Positions 52,532-61,283 of a DNA stretch of 64,000 bases are shown piece by piece (position 1 is the stretch's first letter; the number at the start of each line of letters is the position of its first letter). Both the position numbers and the translations under genes were made by a program. This DNA comes from an uncultured Eubacteriales bacterium (GTDB lineage: Bacteria > Bacillota > Clostridia > Oscillospirales > Acutalibacteraceae): NCBI GenBank assembly GCA_934647945.1, contig CAKUFK010000012.1, forward strand, positions 28,448 to 92,447, read 5' to 3'. The notes beneath the pieces are model-generated. The model searched no databases. It worked only from the letters and a program-made list of their open reading frames with translations, and was not told the origin of the DNA.

Positions 52532-53890
52532 TTATTCCAGGAATCCCTTGTAATGGCGCATCATCATCTGGCTCTCGATCTGCTGGGTCGTTTCCAAAGC
52601 CACGCCCACCACGATCATGATGGAGGTGCCGCCCAGGGTCAGGCCGTAGAAGCCGCTGAACTTGCCGAAAAGGCTCGGGAACAGCGCGACAATGCCCAGG
52701 AACAGCGCGCCCACCAGGCAGACCTTGTGGATGACGCGCTTGATATAATCCGTGGTGGGCTTGCCGGGGCGATAGCCCGGGATGGCGCCCGAATTCTTAC
52801 GGAGATTATTGGACATCTCCAGCGGATTATACTGGATGGTCACATAGAAGAACGCAAATCCGATGATCAGCAGGAAATAGAGGACAATGTAGACCCAGCT
52901 GTCCTGACGGAACCAGCTGAGGAACATCTTCCAGAAGCCCCCCTCCGGCTCCTTGAAGAAGCTCGCGATGATCGCGGGCAGGGAGACGATGGAAGAGGCC
53001 AGGATGATGGGCATGACGCCCGACATGTTGACCTTGATGGGGATATAGGTGTTCTGGCCGCCGTACATCTTCCGGCCGACAACCCGTTTGGCATACTGTA
53101 CCGGGATGCGCCGCTCGGCGTCGGTCATGAACACGATGAACCCGATCATGGCCAGGAAAATCACCAGCACGATGGGCACGAGGATGATGTTCTTGATCCC
53201 CACGCTGCTGTCCTGACTCAGCATCAGAATGCCGCCGTCGTAGAACCAGTCCCACAGGGTGTTGATGCCGCTGGGGATCCGGGAGAGGATGCCCGCGAAG
53301 AGCAGGATCGAGATACCGTTGCCGATGCCCTTCTCGTTGATCTGTTCGCCGAGCCACATCATCAGCGCGGAGCCGGCGGTGAAAACGAGCACCATGACAA
53401 TCGCGGCGAACCACATGCCGAAGCCGCTCTCGGCTTCCGGAACCAGGGCGTTATACTTATTCCTTACCATGAAGTAATAGGCAACGCCCAACATCAGGCC
53501 GAGCCCCACCGTCACATACCGCGTGATCTGCCCGAGCTTTTTCCGGCCGGCCTCGCCGTCCTTGGCCATCCGCTCGAGGGGCGGCAGAGCGACGGTGAGC
53601 AACTGGATGATGATGCTCGCGTTGATATACGGGGTGATGGACAGGGCGAAGATGCTCGCGTCCGAGAAGCCGCCGCCCGACATCATGGACAGGAAATCCA
53701 TAAAGTTGGCGGTGTTGTTTTCCTTGGCCGTTGCCGCCGCGAGGCCGATCGCGTCCGCGAGGGCGCCGGTATCCACAAAGGGCACCGCGATGGCGGAACC
53801 GATGCGGAAAATCAGGATGATGAACAGGGTGTAAAAGATCTTTTTGCGCAGATCGACAATCTTCCATGCATTCCGTAAGGTCTGAAACAT
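52532..53890 (-). CDS. secY: Protein translocase subunit SecY
   Basis: 452 residues with ten membrane helices; the channel of the Sec system. Signatures: YINASIIIQLLTVALPPLER, the plug region in the N-terminal third, and GIGNGISILLFAGIL; the cytoplasmic loop YAKRVVGRKMYGGQNTYIPI; and the end MMMRHYKGFLE. It begins 2 bp after rplO. Confidence 0.97.
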   Translation of the reverse strand: MFQTLRNAWKIVDLRKKIFYTLFIILIFRIGSAIAVPFVDTGALADAIGLAAATAKENNTANFMDFLSMMSGGGFSDASIFALSITPYINASIIIQLLTVALPPLERMAKDGEAGRKKLGQITRYVTVGLGLMLGVAYYFMVRNKYNALVPEAESGFGMWFAAIVMVLVFTAGSALMMWLGEQINEKGIGNGISILLFAGILSRIPSGINTLWDWFYDGGILMLSQDSSVGIKNIILVPIVLVIFLAMIGFIVFMTDAERRIPVQYAKRVVGRKMYGGQNTYIPIKVNMSGVMPIILASSIVSLPAIIASFFKEPEGGFWKMFLSWFRQDSWVYIVLYFLLIIGFAFFYVTIQYNPLEMSNNLRKNSGAIPGYRPGKPTTDYIKRVIHKVCLVGALFLGIVALFPSLFGKFSGFYGLTLGGTSIMIVVGVALETTQQIESQMMMRHYKGFLE

Positions 53891-53891
53891 G

Positions 53892-54341
53892 TCAGATCAC
53901 CTCAGCCTTTCCGCCGGCCGCCTCGATCTTCTCCTTGGCCGCTTTCGAATAGGCTGCCGCCTTGACCGTGATCTTTTTGGTCAGTTCGCCGTCCCCGAGG
54001 ACTTTCACACCGTCGTACGCCTTTTTGACCAGCCCCGCCTTCTTCAAGGCGTCGAGATCCACCTCGGCGCCGTCTTCAAACACGTTCAGGGCCGCCACGT
54101 TCACATTCGCGTAGGTCGTCGCGAAAATGTTGACAAAGCCTCTTTTGGGCACCCGTCTTTGCAGGGGCATCTGGCCGCCTTCAAAGCCGATCCGCATGCC
54201 ACGGCCCGCACGGGCCTTCTGGCCCTTGTGGCCCTTGCCGGCGGTTTTGCCCTGTCCGGATCCGTGGCCCCGGCCGATCCTCTTATCCGCATGGGTGGAT
54301 CCGGGAGCCGGCGATAGCTCTTGCAGCTTCATAGTTCGCAC
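53892..54341 (-). CDS. rplO: 50S ribosomal protein L15
   Basis: 149 residues; 23S binder in late assembly. MKLQELSPAPGSTHADKRIG and GRGHGSGQGKTAGKGHKGQK are diagnostic, followed by the folded C-terminal part ending AAGGKAEVI. An in-frame start six bases upstream (MRT) also exists; the family start MKLQEL is preferred (54332). Confidence 0.95.
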   Translation of the reverse strand: MRTMKLQELSPAPGSTHADKRIGRGHGSGQGKTAGKGHKGQKARAGRGMRIGFEGGQMPLQRRVPKRGFVNIFATTYANVNVAALNVFEDGAEVDLDALKKAGLVKKAYDGVKVLGDGELTKKITVKAAAYSKAAKEKIEAAGGKAEVI

Positions 54342-54358
54342 CTCCTTGCTCGGTTATT

Positions 54359-54556
54359 TTACGCTTCGGTTACCTCGATGAGGTGGATGATCTTCGCGAC
54401 TTTGCCGTTGGTCGCGTCATTGACGGGCTGGCTCACGGTGTCGCCGATCTTGCGCAGCCCCAGAGAATTCGCCGTCGCGATCTGATCCTTTTTGCGGCCG
54501 ATCAGGCTGCGGACCAGTTTGATCTGCAGGACGTTCTCTTTCGCTTTTTTAGCCAT
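54359..54556 (-). CDS. rpmD: 50S ribosomal protein L30
   Basis: 65 residues, MAKKAKENVLQIKLVRSLIG and then RKKDQIATANSLGLRKIGDT. GGAAGGG lies 9 bases before the ATG at 54556; a longer in-frame ATG overlaps the ribosome site and is rejected. Confidence 0.94.
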   Translation of the reverse strand: MAKKAKENVLQIKLVRSLIGRKKDQIATANSLGLRKIGDTVSQPVNDATNGKVAKIIHLIEVTEA

Positions 54557-54593
54557 GGGTACCATCCCTTCCGTTATCCGGCCGGCCGGCCGT

Positions 54594-55100
54594 TCAACCT
54601 AAGATTTCCTTGGCGGTCCGGCCGCGCACGGCCGCCGCTTCCTCTGCGGTGCGAAGCTGGCGCAGGCCGTCCATGGCGGCGCTGACCACGTTGCAGGGAT
54701 TGTTGGAACGGAGAGCCTTGGTACGGATATCCTTGATGCCGGCCGCTTCCACAACGGCACGCACCGCACCGCCGGCGATAACGCCGGTACCGGGAGCGGC
54801 GGGCTTCATCAGTACGCGGCCGGCCCCGAAGGCGCCGATGACCTCGTGAGGAATGGTGCTGCCCTTCAGGGAAACCTTCACGAGATGCTTTTTCGCATCC
54901 TCGATGCCCTTACGGATCGCGTCCGGGACCTCGCCGGCTTTCCCGAGACCGAAGCCCACGGTGCCTTTACCGTCGCCCACGACCACCAGCGCGGCGAATT
55001 TGAAGATCCGTCCGCCTTTGACGGTCTTGCTGACACGGTTGATCGCCACGATATGCTCTTTGAATTCGGTGTCTTTCTCTTTCGCGTCAAATCTGGCCAA
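54594..55100 (-). CDS. rpsE: 30S ribosomal protein S5
   Basis: 168 residues; helps translational accuracy. FKEHIVAINRVSKTVKGGRI, DGKGTVGFGLGKAGEVPDAI and GAGRVLMKPAAPGTGVIAGG are diagnostic, as is the N-terminal dsRBD-like fold. It starts 18 bp after rplR. Confidence 0.96.
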   Translation of the reverse strand: MARFDAKEKDTEFKEHIVAINRVSKTVKGGRIFKFAALVVVGDGKGTVGFGLGKAGEVPDAIRKGIEDAKKHLVKVSLKGSTIPHEVIGAFGAGRVLMKPAAPGTGVIAGGAVRAVVEAAGIKDIRTKALRSNNPCNVVSAAMDGLRQLRTAEEAAAVRGRTAKEILG

Positions 55101-55118
55101 AGTATTTCCTCCCTTTCC

Positions 55119-55478
55119 TTAGAACTTGAGGCCGCCCTCGCGGGCGCCTTCGGCCAACTCCTGAACGCGGCCGTGATAGATATATCCGCCCCGGTCGAAA
55201 ACGACATCGACGATGCCTTTATCCGCCGCGCGTTTCGCGATCATGGTACCGACCTTACGGGCCGCTTCCTTATTGCCGCCGCCCATTCCGAAATCCTTTT
55301 CGACGCTCGACGCCGCCGCCAGCGTGACTCCCTTGGCGTCGTCGATCAGCTGGGCATAGATGTGGTTCAGGGAGCGGAACACACACAGGCGGGGCCGCTC
55401 GGCTGTGCCCGAGATCTTGCCGCGCACGCGGACATGGCGGTGCAGACGGGCCTTGTTGCTGTCTTTTTTACTCACCAT
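55119..55478 (-). CDS. rplR: 50S ribosomal protein L18
   Basis: 119 residues; binds 5S rRNA. RHVRVRGKISGTAERPRLCV, then FRSLNHIYAQLIDDAKGVTL and FDRGGYIYHGRVQELAEGAR are diagnostic. Confidence 0.96.
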   Translation of the reverse strand: MVSKKDSNKARLHRHVRVRGKISGTAERPRLCVFRSLNHIYAQLIDDAKGVTLAAASSVEKDFGMGGGNKEAARKVGTMIAKRAADKGIVDVVFDRGGYIYHGRVQELAEGAREGGLKF

Positions 55479-55494
55479 GAGGCTTCACTCCTTC

Positions 55495-56043
55495 CTACTT
55501 CTTGCCCTTGCCGCCGGTCTTGCCTTCCTTGCGGCGCACGACCTCATCGGCATATTTGATACCCTTGCCCTTGAAGGGTTCCGGCGGCCTCTTCTCGCGG
55601 ACCTCGGCGGCGAACTGGCCGACGAGCTGCTTGTCGGGGCCGGAAATGACGATCTTATTGGGGCCCGGGACATCGATCGTGATCCCGGGGATCTCGCTGA
55701 CCGTTACCTGATGGCTGTACCCGAGGTTCATCACCAGGTCCTTGCCCTGTTTGGCGACACGGTAGCCGACGCCGTTGACGTCCAGCTCTTTTTTGAAGCC
55801 TTCGGTCACGCCCACCACCATGTTGTTCAGCAGGGACCGGGTCAGGCCGTGCAGGGCGCGGTTTTCCTTTTCATCGTCCGGACGGGTCACGAGGACCTCG
55901 TTCCCCTCGACCGTGACGGCCATGTTGGGATGGACTTTCTGGGTCAGGGTGCCTTTCGGGCCCTTGACCGTGGCGACGCCGTCGGCAAATTTGAAATCGA
56001 CGCCGGCGGGGATGGCAATGGGTTTGCGTCCAATTCTCGACAT
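55495..56043 (-). CDS. rplF: 50S ribosomal protein L6
   Basis: 182 residues; two similar domains near the factor-binding site. MSRIGRKPIAIPAGVDFKFA, then GPKGTLTQKVHPNM and PEPFKGKGIKYADEVVRRKE are diagnostic. The Lys/Gly-rich tail is usual. Confidence 0.96.
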   Translation of the reverse strand: MSRIGRKPIAIPAGVDFKFADGVATVKGPKGTLTQKVHPNMAVTVEGNEVLVTRPDDEKENRALHGLTRSLLNNMVVGVTEGFKKELDVNGVGYRVAKQGKDLVMNLGYSHQVTVSEIPGITIDVPGPNKIVISGPDKQLVGQFAAEVREKRPPEPFKGKGIKYADEVVRRKEGKTGGKGKK

Positions 56044-56058
56044 TCTTCTCCGCCCCCC

Positions 56059-56460
56059 TTACCAGACAAACGCCAGGACTTCGCCGCCCACGTGCTCTTT
56101 ACGGGCGCGCTTGTCGGTCATGACGCCCTTCGAGGTGGACACAATGGCGGTACCGATGCCCCGCAGGACCTTCGGCATGTCCTCACTGCTGGAATAAATA
56201 CGCAGGCCGGGCTTGGATACCCGCCGCAGACCCAGAAGGACCGGGGACTTGGAAGGCCCCTGGTACTTCAGGACAACGCGGATGATGCCCTGCTTGCCGT
56301 CTTCGATCACTTGAAAGCTTTTTACATATCCCTCGTCAACAAGAATCTGGGCAATAGCCTTCTTCATGTTGGAAGCGGGGATATCCACCGAGTCGTGCTT
56401 GGCCGAGTTGGCATTCCGAATCCTCGTCAGCATGTCGGCGATGGTGTCGGTGATTTGCAT
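56059..56460 (-). CDS. rpsH: 30S ribosomal protein S8
   Basis: 133 residues; 16S central-domain binder. TDTIADMLTRIRNANSAKHD, KSFQVIEDGKQGIIRVVLKY and GIGTAIVSTSKGVMTDKRAR are diagnostic. In E. coli S8 represses the spc operon. Confidence 0.96.
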   Translation of the reverse strand: MQITDTIADMLTRIRNANSAKHDSVDIPASNMKKAIAQILVDEGYVKSFQVIEDGKQGIIRVVLKYQGPSKSPVLLGLRRVSKPGLRIYSSSEDMPKVLRGIGTAIVSTSKGVMTDKRARKEHVGGEVLAFVW

Positions 56461-56485
56461 TCCGTCAACCTCCTTTAGCTATTGC

Positions 56486-56671
56486 TTACCAGCTGGCCTT
56501 TCTCACGCCGGGGATCTCGCCGCGGTAGGCGAGTTCCCGGAAGCAGATACGGCAGACGCCGTACTTGCGCAGATAAGCATGGGGCCGGCCGCAGATCTTG
56601 CAGCGGTTATACGCGCGGGTGGAAAACTTCGCAGGGCGCTGCTGCTTGAGCTTCATGGATGTTTTTGCCAC
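56486..56671 (-). CDS. rpsN: 30S ribosomal protein S14, zinc type
   Basis: 61 residues, the short form with CKICGRPHAYLRKYGVCRIC, a C-x2-C / C-x2-C zinc site. It sits between rplE and rpsH as in other Firmicutes. Confidence 0.96.
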   Translation of the reverse strand: MAKTSMKLKQQRPAKFSTRAYNRCKICGRPHAYLRKYGVCRICFRELAYRGEIPGVRKASW

Positions 56672-56684
56672 TGGGGTCCCCTCC

Positions 56685-57224
56685 TTATCGTGCGAACGGA
56701 GCGCCCATCAGGGAGAGCAGCTCGCGCGCTTCTTCGTCGTTTTTGGCCGTGGTCACGAAGCAGATGTCCATGCCCCGGACCTTGTCGATCTTGTCGTAGT
56801 CAATTTCAGGGAAAATGAGCTGTTCCTTCAGGCCCATATTGTAATTGCCCCGCCCGTCGAAGGAATTGGGGTTGATCCCCCGGAAATCGCGCACGCGGGG
56901 GAGCGCCACATTGAACAGGCGGTCGAGGAACTCGTACATCCGCTCCCCCCGCAGCGTCACCTTCGCGCCGATGTTCATCCCCTCGCGGAGCTTGAAGTTC
57001 GCGACGGATTTCTTGGCCTTGCAGACGACGGGGCGCTGGCCGGTGATAGCGGCGAGGTCGCCGACGATGGCGTCGATGACCTTCGCGTTGTCCCGGGCCT
57101 CGCCGCAGCCCACGTTGATGACGATTTTATCGAGTTTCGGGATCTGCATGACGCTCTTGTAGCTGAACTTTTTCATCAGCGCAGGAGCGACGTCGTTCTT
57201 GTAATAGTCCTTTAGTCTGGCCAT
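56685..57224 (-). CDS. rplE: 50S ribosomal protein L5
   Basis: 179 residues; binds 5S rRNA and contacts the P-site tRNA. KIVINVGCGEARDNAKVIDA, VCKAKKSVANFKLREGMNIG and GRGNYNMGLKEQLIFPEIDY are diagnostic. Confidence 0.97.
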   Translation of the reverse strand: MARLKDYYKNDVAPALMKKFSYKSVMQIPKLDKIVINVGCGEARDNAKVIDAIVGDLAAITGQRPVVCKAKKSVANFKLREGMNIGAKVTLRGERMYEFLDRLFNVALPRVRDFRGINPNSFDGRGNYNMGLKEQLIFPEIDYDKIDKVRGMDICFVTTAKNDEEARELLSLMGAPFAR

Positions 57225-57239
57225 TGGTTCTCGTCCTCC

Positions 57240-57560
57240 TTACAGCGTTTCGCCGCAGCGTTTGCAGATCCGGGATTTGGTGCCGTCGGCGAACTTCTTG
57301 TGGCCGACACGCGCGGGCTTATTGCAGTGGGGGCAGATGACCATGACCTTGGAGGCGTACATCGCGCCCTCGGCGGAGATGATGCCGCCGGGATCGCCCA
57401 TCTTGCGGGGTTTGACATGCTTTTTGACCATGTTCTTCCCCTCGACGATGACTTTGCCCTCCTTGGGGCTGACCTCGAGGACCTTGCCCTTCTTACCGCG
57501 GTCATCGCCGCTGATAACCAGGACGGTATCGCCCTTTTTCACATGCAGTTTCGTGTTCAA
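57240..57560 (-). CDS. rplX: 50S ribosomal protein L24
   Basis: 106 residues; initiates 50S assembly. The KOW motif is in VKKGDTVLVISGDDRGKKGK. The C-terminal Cys pairs (ICPHCNKPARVG and ICKRCGETL) mark the zinc-ribbon form. Confidence 0.96.
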   Translation of the reverse strand: MNTKLHVKKGDTVLVISGDDRGKKGKVLEVSPKEGKVIVEGKNMVKKHVKPRKMGDPGGIISAEGAMYASKVMVICPHCNKPARVGHKKFADGTKSRICKRCGETL

Positions 57561-57576
57561 TTCTCGGCACCTCCCA

Positions 57577-57945
57577 TCACAGCACTTCGGGGGCGAGGCT
57601 CAGGATCTTCAGATAATCCTTTTCACGGAGCTCTCTCGCCACCGGCCCAAAGATACGGGTACCCCTGGGGTTTTTGTCGTCGCGGATGATGACGGCCGCA
57701 TTTTCGTCAAACCGGATGTAGGTGCCGTCGTCCCGGCGGATGCCTTTGACCGAACGCACCACAACCGCTTTCACCACATCGCCTTTTTTCACAACGCCGC
57801 CGGGTGCTGCTTTTTTGACCGAAGCCACCACAACGTCGCCGATATTCGCATACCTCCTGCCGGAACCACCGAGAACGCGGATGCACATGAGTTCCTTCGC
57901 GCCGGTGTTGTCGGCCACTTTGAGGTAAGTCTGTTGCTGTACCAC
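57577..57945 (-). CDS. rplN: 50S ribosomal protein L14
   Basis: 122 residues; forms part of an intersubunit bridge. MVQQQTYLKVADNTGAKELM, GDVVVASVKKAAPGGVVKKG and FGPVARELREKDYLKILSLA are diagnostic. Confidence 0.97.
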   Translation of the reverse strand: MVQQQTYLKVADNTGAKELMCIRVLGGSGRRYANIGDVVVASVKKAAPGGVVKKGDVVKAVVVRSVKGIRRDDGTYIRFDENAAVIIRDDKNPRGTRIFGPVARELREKDYLKILSLAPEVL

Positions 57946-57972
57946 AGTTGCTCCTCCTTTCGACCGGCAGGT

Positions 57973-58230
57973 TTATTTCGCTTTTTCCACGATGGCCGCC
58001 AGACGCCAACGCTTATCCTTGGACAAGGGCCGGGTCTCCATGACGGTCACGCGGTCGCCCACGCGGCACTCGTTGTTCTCGTCGTGGGCCTTCAGGCGCA
58101 CGGTGCGCTTGACGATTTTCTTGTACAGCGGATGGCGGACATTGTCCTCGATGGCCACGACGATGGTCTTGTCCATCTTGTCGCTGACCACCATGCCGGT
58201 CCGGGTTTTTCTAAGATTCCGTTCGCTCAC
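57973..58230 (-). CDS. rpsQ: 30S ribosomal protein S17
   Basis: 85 residues; 16S primary binder. RKTRTGMVVSDKMDKTIVVA, KIVKRTVRLKAHDENNECRV and TRPLSKDKRWRLAAI are diagnostic. Confidence 0.96.
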   Translation of the reverse strand: MSERNLRKTRTGMVVSDKMDKTIVVAIEDNVRHPLYKKIVKRTVRLKAHDENNECRVGDRVTVMETRPLSKDKRWRLAAIVEKAK

Positions 58231-58247
58231 GATAACTCCTCCTTCCG

Positions 58248-58463
58248 TTACGCCTCGGCGCCGCTTTTGAGCTCGTTCTCGCGGATGATCGTCTTGACGA
58301 CGGCGATCTCCTTCTTCACGGCTTTCAGGCGCATCGGATTGTCGAGCTGGTTGATCGCGTGCTGGAACCGGAGGTTGAACAGCTCCTCTTTCAGGTCCCG
58401 GAGTTTCTTGTCGAGTTCGGTCTCGTTCAATTCGCGGATTTTCTCAAGCTCTGTCTTTTTCAT
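58248..58463 (-). CDS. rpmC: 50S ribosomal protein L29
   Basis: 71 residues, a coiled-coil protein at the tunnel exit. ELDKKLRDLKEELFNLRFQH and NPMRLKAVKKEIAVVKTIIR are diagnostic. ATG overlaps the rplP stop by 4 bp. Confidence 0.95.
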   Translation of the reverse strand: MKKTELEKIRELNETELDKKLRDLKEELFNLRFQHAINQLDNPMRLKAVKKEIAVVKTIIRENELKSGAEA

Positions 58464-58921
58464 GCCTGCTCACCATCCGTTTCTGACAGGACGCCCGCAC
58501 CGCCCGCGGCGGTATCGGCCTTGCTGACGATCTTGCATTTGATGGGCAGCTTGTTGGCTGCAAGCCTCATGGCTTCTCTAGCGGTCTCCTCCGGCACGCC
58601 GGCGATCTCGAACATCACACGGCCGGGCTTGACCACGGCCACCCAGTATTCGGGGGAGCCCTTACCGGAACCCATGCGGGTCTCGGCCGGCTTCTCGGTC
58701 ACAGGCTTATCGGGGAAGATCTTGATCCAGACCTGGCCGCCACGCTTGATGTAACGGGTCATGGCGACACGGGCCGCTTCGATCTGGTTGGACTTGATCC
58801 ATGCGGGCTCGAGCGCGACCAGGCCGTACTCGCCGTACGTCACCTGATTGCCGCGCAGGGCCTTGCCGGTCAGGCGGCCGCGATGAACGCGGCGGTACTT
58901 GACTCTTTTGGGCAGCAGCAT
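58460..58921 (-). CDS. rplP: 50S ribosomal protein L16
   Basis: 153 residues; near the A-site tRNA. LLPKRVKYRRVHRGRLTGKA, TRYIKRGGQVWIKIFPDKPV and RMGSGKGSPEYWVAVVKPGR are diagnostic. The tail after KIVSKAD is about 10 residues longer than common L16. The start overlaps the rpsC stop as TAATG. Confidence 0.96.
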   Translation of the reverse strand: MLLPKRVKYRRVHRGRLTGKALRGNQVTYGEYGLVALEPAWIKSNQIEAARVAMTRYIKRGGQVWIKIFPDKPVTEKPAETRMGSGKGSPEYWVAVVKPGRVMFEIAGVPEETAREAMRLAANKLPIKCKIVSKADTAAGGAGVLSETDGEQA

Positions 58922-59586
58922 TACTTGCGGCCTCCTTCCTTGCGGGGTTTGGCGGCGCCGGTGAGGACTTCACCACGATAGATCCAGGTTTTCACGCCGA
59001 TGCGGCCATAGGTGGTCTTGGCTTCCGCGAAGCCGTAGTCGATATCCGCGCGCAGGGTCTGCAGCGGGATGGTGCCCTCATGATACTGTTCGGTGCGGGC
59101 AATTTCCGCGCCGCCCAGACGGCCGGACACCTGGGTTTTGATCCCCTTGGCGCCGAGCTTCATGGAGCGGCCGATCGCCATTTTCATGGCGCGGCGGAAC
59201 GAAATCCGCTTTTCGAGCTGCTGGGCGATGCTCTCCGCAACCAGCTGCGCGTTCAAGTCGGGGCTGCGAACCTCCACGATGTTGATCAGGGTGGTCTTGC
59301 CCATCATTTTCTCACAGGTCTGGCGGAGCTTCTCGATCTCGGTGCCGCCCTTGCCGATAACGATGCCGGGCTTGGCACAGTGGATGTTCACACGGATCCG
59401 GGAGGCGTCGCGCTCGATCTCGATCCTGGCGATGCCGGCGGCATACAGCGTTTTCTTCAGGTATTTGCGCAGATTATAATCCGCGACGATGGTGTCGCCG
59501 ATCTGATTCTTCTTGACGAACCAGCGGGAATCCCAGTCTTTGATCACGCCGACGCGCAGGCCGTGGGGATTGACTTTCTGTCCCAT
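58921..59586 (-). CDS. rpsC: 30S ribosomal protein S3
   Basis: 221 residues; forms the mRNA entry tunnel. MGQKVNPHGLRVGVIKDWDS, the KH motif VIGKGGTEIEKLRQTCEKMM and RFRRAMKMAIGRS-type ISFRRAMKMAIGRSMKLGAK are diagnostic. The frame is open 90 codons upstream, but AGGAGGAGGA before 59586 and the family start decide. Confidence 0.97.
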   Translation of the reverse strand: MGQKVNPHGLRVGVIKDWDSRWFVKKNQIGDTIVADYNLRKYLKKTLYAAGIARIEIERDASRIRVNIHCAKPGIVIGKGGTEIEKLRQTCEKMMGKTTLINIVEVRSPDLNAQLVAESIAQQLEKRISFRRAMKMAIGRSMKLGAKGIKTQVSGRLGGAEIARTEQYHEGTIPLQTLRADIDYGFAEAKTTYGRIGVKTWIYRGEVLTGAAKPRKEGGRK

Positions 59587-59605
59587 AAAATGTCCTCCTC
59601 CTCGC

Positions 59606-59941
59606 TTATTCCTTTTCCTTGAGCACAAGGGTGATGTGGCTGGTCCTCTTATTGATGCGGTACGCGCGACCCTGAGCTCTCGGACGGATACGCTTGAGAA
59701 TGGGGCCGGGGCAGGCGAAGCACTCGGCAACATAGAGGTTCGACTTATCCATATTGTAGTTGTTCTCCGCGTTGGCCACAGCCGAGGCGAGCAGCTTGCC
59801 CACCGGCTCACAGGCGGCCTTCGGGGTGTTCTTGACAATCGCCGTGGCAATCTCAACCGGTTTGTTGCGGATGAGGTCGAGAACGACTTTCACTTTGCGA
59901 GGGGACATGCGGACATGGGTGACTTGCGCCCTTGCTTCCAT
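59606..59941 (-). CDS. rplV: 50S ribosomal protein L22
   Basis: 111 residues; lines the exit tunnel. VTHVRMSPRKVKVVLDLIRN, SAVANAENNYNMDKSNLYVA and RAQGRAYRINKRTSHITLVL are diagnostic. Confidence 0.96.
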   Translation of the reverse strand: MEARAQVTHVRMSPRKVKVVLDLIRNKPVEIATAIVKNTPKAACEPVGKLLASAVANAENNYNMDKSNLYVAECFACPGPILKRIRPRAQGRAYRINKRTSHITLVLKEKE

Positions 59942-59964
59942 TGCGTTACTCTCCTTTCAACCGC

Positions 59965-60237
59965 TTACTTGGTGCTCTTGGAACCAGTATGGCCCCGGAA
60001 GGTGCGGGTGGGGGCAAACTCGCCGAGTTTGTGTCCCACCATATCCTCGGTGACGTAAACCGGCACATGTTTGCGGCCGTCGTGTACGGCGATGGTATGG
60101 CCGACAAAATCCGGGAAAATCGTGGAGGCGCGGCTCCAGGTTTTGAGGATACGCTTCTCGCCGGCCTTATTCATCTCCTGAATCCTTTTGAGCAGCACAG
60201 GCTGTACGAAAGGACCCTTCTTTACGCTTCTACCCAT
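59965..60237 (-). CDS. rpsS: 30S ribosomal protein S19
   Basis: 90 residues; in the 30S head. MGRSVKKGPFVQPVLLKRIQ, WSRASTIFPDFVGHTIAVHD and MVGHKLGEFAPTRTFRGHTG are diagnostic. Confidence 0.97.
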   Translation of the reverse strand: MGRSVKKGPFVQPVLLKRIQEMNKAGEKRILKTWSRASTIFPDFVGHTIAVHDGRKHVPVYVTEDMVGHKLGEFAPTRTFRGHTGSKSTK

Positions 60238-60258
60238 AAATGACGAATCTCCTTTCGC

Positions 60259-61092
60259 TTACTTGCCGCCCCGGCGTTTGACGATGAACTGGTCGGACCG
60301 GTTGTGGCTCTTGCGGGTCTTGTAGCCCAGGGCGGGTTTGCCCCAGGGGGTCACAGGTCCTGGACGGCCGATGGGGGACTTGCCCTCACCACCGCCGTGG
60401 GGGTGATCGCAGGGGTTCATGACCGAGCCGCGCACGGCGGGACGCCAGCCCATGTGGCGGCGGCGGCCGGCCTTGCCGAGCTTGACATTCTCATGCTCGA
60501 TGTTGCCGACCTGGCCGATGGTGGCCATACAGGACAGCGGCACGTTCCGCATTTCCCCGGAGGGGAGGCGGAGCATTGCCATGTTGTTCTCCTTACCGAC
60601 GAGCTGGGCCATAACGCCGGCGCTGCGCGCGAGCTGCGCGCCCTTGCCCGGATACAGCTCCACATTGTGGACGAAAGTACCGGTGGGGATGTTGGTCAGA
60701 GGCAGGGCGTTGCCCGGCTTGATATCGGCCGCGGTGCCCGCGCTGATGGTATCGCCCACCGCGAGGCCCTGAGGCGCAATGATATAGCGCTTTTCTCCAT
60801 CCTCATATTGAACAAGGGCGATGTGGGCGCTGCGGTTGGGATCGTACTCGAGGGTCAGCACCTTGGCGGGCATATCCAGCTTGTTCCGCTTGAAATCAAT
60901 GATGCGGTATTTCCGCCGGTTGCCGCCGCCGCGGTGACGGACAGTAATCCGTCCATAGCTGTTCCGCCCGGCTTTTTTGTTCAGGGGGGCGAGCAGGCTT
61001 TTCTCCGGCTCCACCTTGGACAGGCCGCTGTAATCCATGACGGACATGCCGCGGCGACCCGGGGTGGTCGGCTTGTAATTCTTGACTGGCAT
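60259..61092 (-). CDS. rplB: 50S ribosomal protein L2
   Basis: 277 residues; needed for subunit association and peptidyl transfer. NSYGRITVRHRGGGNRRKYR, and the peptidyl-transferase segment VRGSVMNPCDHPHGGGEGKS with its His are diagnostic. A structured gap of 190 nt separates it from rplW. Confidence 0.97.
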   Translation of the reverse strand: MPVKNYKPTTPGRRGMSVMDYSGLSKVEPEKSLLAPLNKKAGRNSYGRITVRHRGGGNRRKYRIIDFKRNKLDMPAKVLTLEYDPNRSAHIALVQYEDGEKRYIIAPQGLAVGDTISAGTAADIKPGNALPLTNIPTGTFVHNVELYPGKGAQLARSAGVMAQLVGKENNMAMLRLPSGEMRNVPLSCMATIGQVGNIEHENVKLGKAGRRRHMGWRPAVRGSVMNPCDHPHGGGEGKSPIGRPGPVTPWGKPALGYKTRKSHNRSDQFIVKRRGGK

Positions 61093-61283
61093 TCCGATTC
61101 ACACTCCTAATTCTGGGGATGCGGGCATACTGCCCGCGGTCCCGGCTTTGCGGGATGCCCCGCCGCGCGCCCTGTGAGGGCGGCATCCCATACGTTGCCT
61201 GCGGGGCTCATCCCCCGCTCGGTTTATCCCGCCGGAAGGCGGGAAGCGGCGTGACGGCGGGTTTATCCGCCGGTCATCTCCGA
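61093..61283 (-). other. Structured intergenic gap inside the S10 operon
   Basis: 190 nt between rplW and rplB, where most gaps are below 40 nt. It holds GCGGGCA/TGCCCGC (61121-61137) and GGGATGCC/GGCATCCC arms (61151-61188) with an inner GC-rich stem. No gene or T-tract is seen. Possibly an RNA-processing or stability element; a repeat copy is another option. Confidence 0.45.
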
